DNA of 8,611 bases from an uncultured Ruminococcus sp. (GTDB taxonomy: Bacteria > Bacillota > Clostridia > Oscillospirales > Ruminococcaceae): the NCBI GenBank assembly GCA_937894495.1, contig CALCRR010000379.1, positions 1 to 8,611 on the forward strand, in the 5' to 3' direction. Each line of letters starts with the position of its first letter. The stretch's first letter is position 1. The position numbers and the translations under genes were made by a program. Of the stretch, positions 6,248-8,611 are shown in pieces. The notes under the pieces were generated by a model, which had not been told where the DNA came from, ran no database searches, and saw only the letters and a program-made list of their open reading frames with translations.

Positions 6248-7233
6248 GAGATAAAAAGCGCAGGCTCATTCACATTCTTCTGACCTTCGCTTTGATAATT
6301 CCCTGCTTGTTTTTCAGTATTCCTTGTGCAGTCATGGTGACAGTATCCTCGGCGGTATTCCTTGTATTCTATGAAATGCTGTTTGCACAAAGGCGCAGCA
6401 AGGTCATGAAGCTGTGCGATGACATCGACCGTATCTTGCGCAGTGATGATCTGATCTCGTTTGACGAATACAAAGAGGGCGAGCTGAGCGTGCTTTCTGC
6501 GGAGATACATAAAATGACGATACGCCTGCGTGAGCAGAATGCGGAGCTGCAAAGTGAAAAGCAATTCGCCAAAGAAGCACTGGAGGATATTTCGCACCAG
6601 CTCCGAACACCGCTGACCTCGGTCATGATGATCCTCGGACTGATGCGCTCTTCGGAACTGACGGAAAAGGAACGTGTGGAGTATCTGCAAGACTTGTATG
6701 AGCTTCTCGCGCGTATGAAATGGCTGATAGAAACAATGCTGAGCCTGTCAAGGATCGAAGCAGACGCAGTCAGATTTGCGTCAGATGTTGTTTCCTGCCG
6801 TGAGCTGATCGAGCGGTGTATAGATACCGTATCCGTGACTGCGGAGCTGAAAGGCGTGGAGATAAGGACAGAGATCGACGGAGAGCCCGGATTTACAGGC
6901 GATCTTCATTATACCTCAGAGGCAGTCATAAATCTGCTCAAAAATGCGATCGAGCATACACCAGAGGGCGGTACGGTAACTGTGACCGCAAAGAGCAGCA
7001 GTATTTCAGCAGAGATCACTATCACGGACACGGGCAACGGTATTCCCGAAACGGAACTGCCGCATATTTTCGAGCGTTTCTATCGTTCCTCCGAGTACAC
7101 TAAAAACGGCTTCGGCATCGGGCTTGCATTTGCCAAAAAAGTTATTTCTGCACAGGACGGAAGCCTGAAAGCCTCCAACCGAAAGCCGCACGGTGCGGTG
7201 TTTGATATTACGTTCTACAAAACAACAATATAA
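6244..7233 (+). CDS. Two-component sensor histidine kinase with two adjacent membrane helices
   Basis: This 329-residue inner-membrane kinase should phosphorylate the preceding regulator. Two hydrophobic helices (about 8-27 and 29-48) are separated by almost no loop, so there is no extracellular sensor domain. This is the form of intramembrane-sensing kinases such as BceS (about 330 residues), which take their signal from a partner ABC transporter. A charged linker (50-110) precedes the dimerisation helix with DISHQLRTPL and phosphorylated H118. The ATPase lobe has the N-box NLLKNAIEHT (230-239), G1 DTGNGIP (262-268), F-box FERFYR (276-281) and G2 GFGIGLAFAKK (289-299). All catalytic motifs are intact. 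Translation is probably coupled to the regulator through the ATGA overlap. The gene ends directly at an intrinsic terminator. The signal is unknown; an envelope-active peptide is plausible. Confidence 0.93.
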   Translation: MRDKKRRLIHILLTFALIIPCLFFSIPCAVMVTVSSAVFLVFYEMLFAQRRSKVMKLCDDIDRILRSDDLISFDEYKEGELSVLSAEIHKMTIRLREQNAELQSEKQFAKEALEDISHQLRTPLTSVMMILGLMRSSELTEKERVEYLQDLYELLARMKWLIETMLSLSRIEADAVRFASDVVSCRELIERCIDTVSVTAELKGVEIRTEIDGEPGFTGDLHYTSEAVINLLKNAIEHTPEGGTVTVTAKSSSISAEITITDTGNGIPETELPHIFERFYRSSEYTKNGFGIGLAFAKKVISAQDGSLKASNRKPHGAVFDITFYKTTI

Positions 7234-7279
7234 AACAGTCAGAGGTTTCTACTGAAGCGTCTGACTGTTTTTTATTTTT
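7232..7279 (+). terminator. Strong intrinsic terminator after the kinase gene
   Basis: AAAACAGTCAGA (7232-7243) and TCTGACTGTTTT (7260-7271) form a perfect 12-bp stem with a 16-nt loop, followed by TTATTTTT. The stem starts within the stop codon of the kinase. The matching A-rich left side makes it potentially bidirectional, so it could also stop leftward transcription from mobC. Confidence 0.9.
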
Positions 7280-7381
7280 GTTATAGCAAAACATTCTGTT
7301 TATAGCACTTATTTATTATTTGTAATAATTCTTGTGCAAGGCGCAGTAATAAAAGCAGTTTCCTCGGTGAGTTTTTACAAA

Positions 7382-7789
7382 CTAATTCTTGACATCTTTG
7401 TGAGCCTTATCGACTATCGCTCTGAATGTCTGCGGAGTGACAGCAAGGCTCTCTAACTTCGACCGATACTCCGCAAGCATAGCAGATATTTCTTCAACTC
7501 CCTGACGGATTTCCTGCATATCTTCGGGATAGATTTTATTTGTCTGATCAACCCGAATTGCGATGCTGTTTATGCTGTCGGAAATTTCATCAACTCTTGC
7601 CTTGATCGGTGCAAGTTCTTCGTCCGTGATCTCGATTATGGGAGCGGCGATAATGGAGTTAAGCATATACTGCGACATCGAGCGCAGACCGCTCTCGGCT
7701 GTGTAGCGTTTCAGCTTTTCATACTCCGTGCTGTTGAGCTTTAATTTCATTCGCACGGTTTTACGTTCCTCGTCTGATTTTACATTCAT
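7382..7789 (-). CDS. mobC: MobC-like mobilization protein with ribbon-helix-helix domain
   Basis: This 135-residue protein is predicted to be a relaxosome accessory factor that binds oriT DNA and helps the relaxase. The N-terminal part has the ribbon-helix-helix pattern: strand TVRMKLKLN (about 9-17), then helices STEYEKLKRYTAESG and SMSQYMLNSII. The C-terminal half is a helical, MobC-like segment with heptad-like spacing (ELAPIKARVDEISDSINSIA). ATG 7789 is chosen because GGAGG (7801-7797) lies 7 nt upstream; an in-frame TTG two codons earlier is only 1 nt from it. The gene has its own promoter (7834-7862) beside a repeat-rich candidate oriT. A relaxase normally follows such genes, but here the next gene to the left is the convergent kinase, so mobC stands alone in the window. 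It could also be a generic ribbon-helix-helix regulator. Confidence 0.75.
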   Translation of the reverse strand: MNVKSDEERKTVRMKLKLNSTEYEKLKRYTAESGLRSMSQYMLNSIIAAPIIEITDEELAPIKARVDEISDSINSIAIRVDQTNKIYPEDMQEIRQGVEEISAMLAEYRSKLESLAVTPQTFRAIVDKAHKDVKN

Positions 7790-7833
7790 AGACAAACCTC
7801 CAAAATTTTAGTATTCGCCCATTTTCATTGTCT

Positions 7834-7862
7834 ATTATATCACTTTTTCTTTCATTTTTCAA
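7834..7862 (-). promoter_or_regulatory. Promoter of the mobC-like gene
   Basis: On the minus strand TTGAAA (7862-7857), a 17-bp spacer and TATAAT (7839-7834) give a near-consensus SigA promoter, followed about 40 bp later by the ribosome site GGAGG. The -35 touches the inverted repeats of the candidate oriT, so MobC binding there could repress its own gene. Confidence 0.8.
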
Positions 7863-7912
7863 GCGGGGTCTTAGGGGTGCAAAACCCTCTAACAAGCTCC
7901 TGTATTCAGGGT
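7863..7912. other. Candidate oriT core next to mobC
   Basis: TTAGGGGT (7871-7878) and ACCCTCTAA (7884-7892) form an imperfect inverted repeat with one bulge. It is followed by a TAACAAGC motif (7890-7897) and CCTG-TATT-CAGG (7899-7910). A short GC-rich inverted repeat flanked by a TAACAAGC-like motif directly upstream of a mobC gene is the usual placement of oriT in related Firmicute elements, as I recall them. The nick site itself is not identified, and the relaxase is not in the window. Confidence 0.4.
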
Positions 7913-7946
7913 GGTCATTTTTCAAAATGTACCCCATGAATACCGT

Positions 7947-8016
7947 GCTTGCTGGGTTTGAAAGCCAGCGCATATTGTGAACTTGTGTACACAATATGCA
8001 GAGCTTGCTGGGTGTG
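7947..8016. repeat. Direct repeat pair enclosing a perfect palindrome
   Basis: GCTTGCTGGGT followed by N-TGA occurs at 7947-7960 and again at 8003-8016. Between the copies lies a perfect 10-bp inverted repeat, GCATATTGTG (7970-7979) and CACAATATGC (7990-7999), with a 10-nt loop. The symmetric arrangement suggests a protein-binding site, such as accessory sites of oriT or a recombination site. Leftward and rightward open frames crossing it look incidental. Confidence 0.6.
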
Positions 8017-8028
8017 ATTTTGATGTTC

Positions 8029-8049
8029 TTCCGACCGTTAAGGTCGGAA
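8029..8049. repeat. Perfect 8-bp hairpin
   Basis: TTCCGACC (8029-8036) and GGTCGGAA (8042-8049) surround the loop GTTAA. Neither strand continues into a T-run, so it is not a convincing terminator. It lies 13 bp beyond the direct-repeat block and may belong to the same transfer or recombination region. Confidence 0.55.
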
Positions 8050-8337
8050 TGGTTAGTTATCATCGTTTCTGTGAAAAAATTTCTAAGCGACTTTCCATAA
8101 TCGATCTCTCGCTCGTCAGAGCGTTTGGAGCTGTGCGACTTGAAACAACCCTACAACGTCACGACGAGCATTAGGCTTGCCACATAGCTGTTGATTTCCT
8201 GCGGAATGGCATTCGTCAAAATAACGGCGAACAATCCGTCACAAAGCATTTGCTCTCCTACCCATAATCTAAAATCCCCGGTCATTTTTTAGAACGGAAA
8301 ACTGCATTGACACACAAAACTTCGTGCGCAATAGCAG
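8050..8337. other. Stretch without a recognisable gene
   Basis: I see no coding region I can support here. One small hairpin, CGCTC-GTCA-GAGCG, lies at 8110-8123. A TTGACA hexamer at 8307-8312 has no TATAAT at the right distance. The rightward frame ending at 8174 lacks a ribosome site and crosses the palindromes at 7990-8049, so it is probably incidental. Confidence 0.5.
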
Positions 8338-8367
8338 TAGACAAAGCCCCTTGTTGCGCGCTATAAT
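8338..8367 (+). promoter_or_regulatory. Promoter of the right-edge coiled-coil gene
   Basis: TAGACA (8338-8343), an 18-bp spacer and TATAAT (8362-8367) form a plausible SigA promoter. The predicted start near 8374 gives a leader of about 43 nt before ATG 8417. Confidence 0.65.
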
Positions 8368-8416
8368 TGGAGTATGGAAAATGATTTCCGAAGTCCAAAA
8401 GATTGGGGGTGATGAT

Positions 8417-8611
8417 ATGGCTGACACCGCAAAGAAGCTCACGAAGCTTGATGAGAAGATCAAAAAGCTGAAAGAGCGTATCAAGACCGACACGGCTGAA
8501 TGTGAAAAGCTGAGTGAACAAAAAGCTCTGCTGATCTACCAGTCGCTGTGCAGGCGGTATAGCTGTGAGGGACAGGCTCTTGCCGATATGATCGCAAGAG
8601 AACATGAGCAG
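8417..8611 (+). CDS. Small coiled-coil protein of unknown function, cut by the window edge
   Basis: The first 65 residues are visible. ATG 8417 is preceded by GGGGGTG (8404-8410) with a 6-nt gap, and by a good promoter at 8338-8367. Residues 4-45 are strongly charged with heptad spacing (KKLTKLDEKIKKLKERI, then ECEKLSEQKALLIYQSL), which predicts a coiled coil. A short second segment with two cysteines (SLCRRYSCEGQALADMIA) follows. Small proteins of this build, such as the DUF4315-like group, are common in conjugative and mobilizable elements of gut Firmicutes, but I cannot assign it to a family with confidence. It diverges from mobC across the repeat-rich region. A downstream relaxase is possible but not visible. 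Confidence 0.75.
   Translation, partial: MADTAKKLTKLDEKIKKLKERIKTDTAECEKLSEQKALLIYQSLCRRYSCEGQALADMIAREHEQ

Noticed and set aside
7790..7795. TTG start for the mobC-like gene
   Set aside because: Only 1 nt separates it from GGAGG, while ATG 7789 is at the ideal 7 nt.
7761..8063. Leftward 100-codon and rightward 65-codon frames across the repeat block
   Set aside because: Both cross the palindromes and lack ribosome sites; the leftward one also overlaps the mobC promoter and start. They are treated as incidental to a non-coding region.
1..8611. CRISPR array, tRNA or rRNA gene, insertion-sequence transposase
   Set aside because: No regularly spaced long direct repeats, no cloverleaf with CCA-type end, no rRNA-like stretch and no transposase motifs were seen on either strand.

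Overview
The window looks like accessory DNA from a gut-type Firmicute, probably of the Ruminococcus/Oscillospiraceae kind. This rests on the general character of the sequence (AT-rich consensus SigA promoters, strong GGAGG ribosome sites, Firmicute-type ABC and two-component genes next to a mobilization gene) and not on any search. Three parts of different style are joined: a long, mostly non-coding left flank (1-1495), a compact ABC-transporter plus two-component module (about 1400-7280), and a mobilization-type right flank (7382-8611).

Left flank. A perfect consensus promoter (TTGACA, 17-bp spacer, TATAAT) at 254-282 fires leftwards into a leader of at least 246 nt. The leader holds a long attenuator-like hairpin with a U-tract (73-173), so the regulated gene should lie beyond the left edge. 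To the right are a leftward intrinsic terminator (369-401), an array of CNAACA hexamers at 9-11 bp spacing (582-648), an 82-codon leftward open frame without a start codon (706-954), a 12-codon frame with an ideal ribosome site (983-1021), two rightward terminators (1077-1113 and 1216-1260), and a 41-codon remnant frame (1304-1429).

Central module. An ATPase (1496-2206) overlaps by 11 bp a 1097-residue protein (2196-5489). That protein joins a complete two-module FtsX/MacB-like permease to a membrane-tethered alpha/beta-hydrolase predicted to face outwards. A separate promoter drives an OmpR-family response regulator (5573-6247) and a sensor kinase (6244-7233), which overlap by ATGA and end in a strong terminator. 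The kinase has two membrane helices and almost no external loop, like the BceS intramembrane-sensing kinases. The ATPase promoter has a good extended -10 but no -35, and just upstream lies TGACA-N4-TGTAA, which fits the TNACA-N4-TGTAA operator known for BceR-type regulators. The simplest reading is a self-contained module: the kinase responds to a cell-envelope or peptide signal, possibly through the transporter, the regulator switches on the ABC operon, and the operon delivers an export or lipid-extraction activity together with an extracellular hydrolase. Substrate and hydrolase reaction cannot be read from sequence.

Right flank. A leftward ribbon-helix-helix MobC-like gene (7382-7789) has its own promoter. 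It is followed upstream by about 190 bp dense in inverted and direct repeats (7863-8049), a candidate oriT. No relaxase is seen next to mobC in the window: the gene downstream of it is the convergent kinase. A further promoter (8338-8367) leads into a small coiled-coil protein that runs off the right edge. The arrangement suggests that the resistance/sensing module is cargo in an integrative or mobilizable element.
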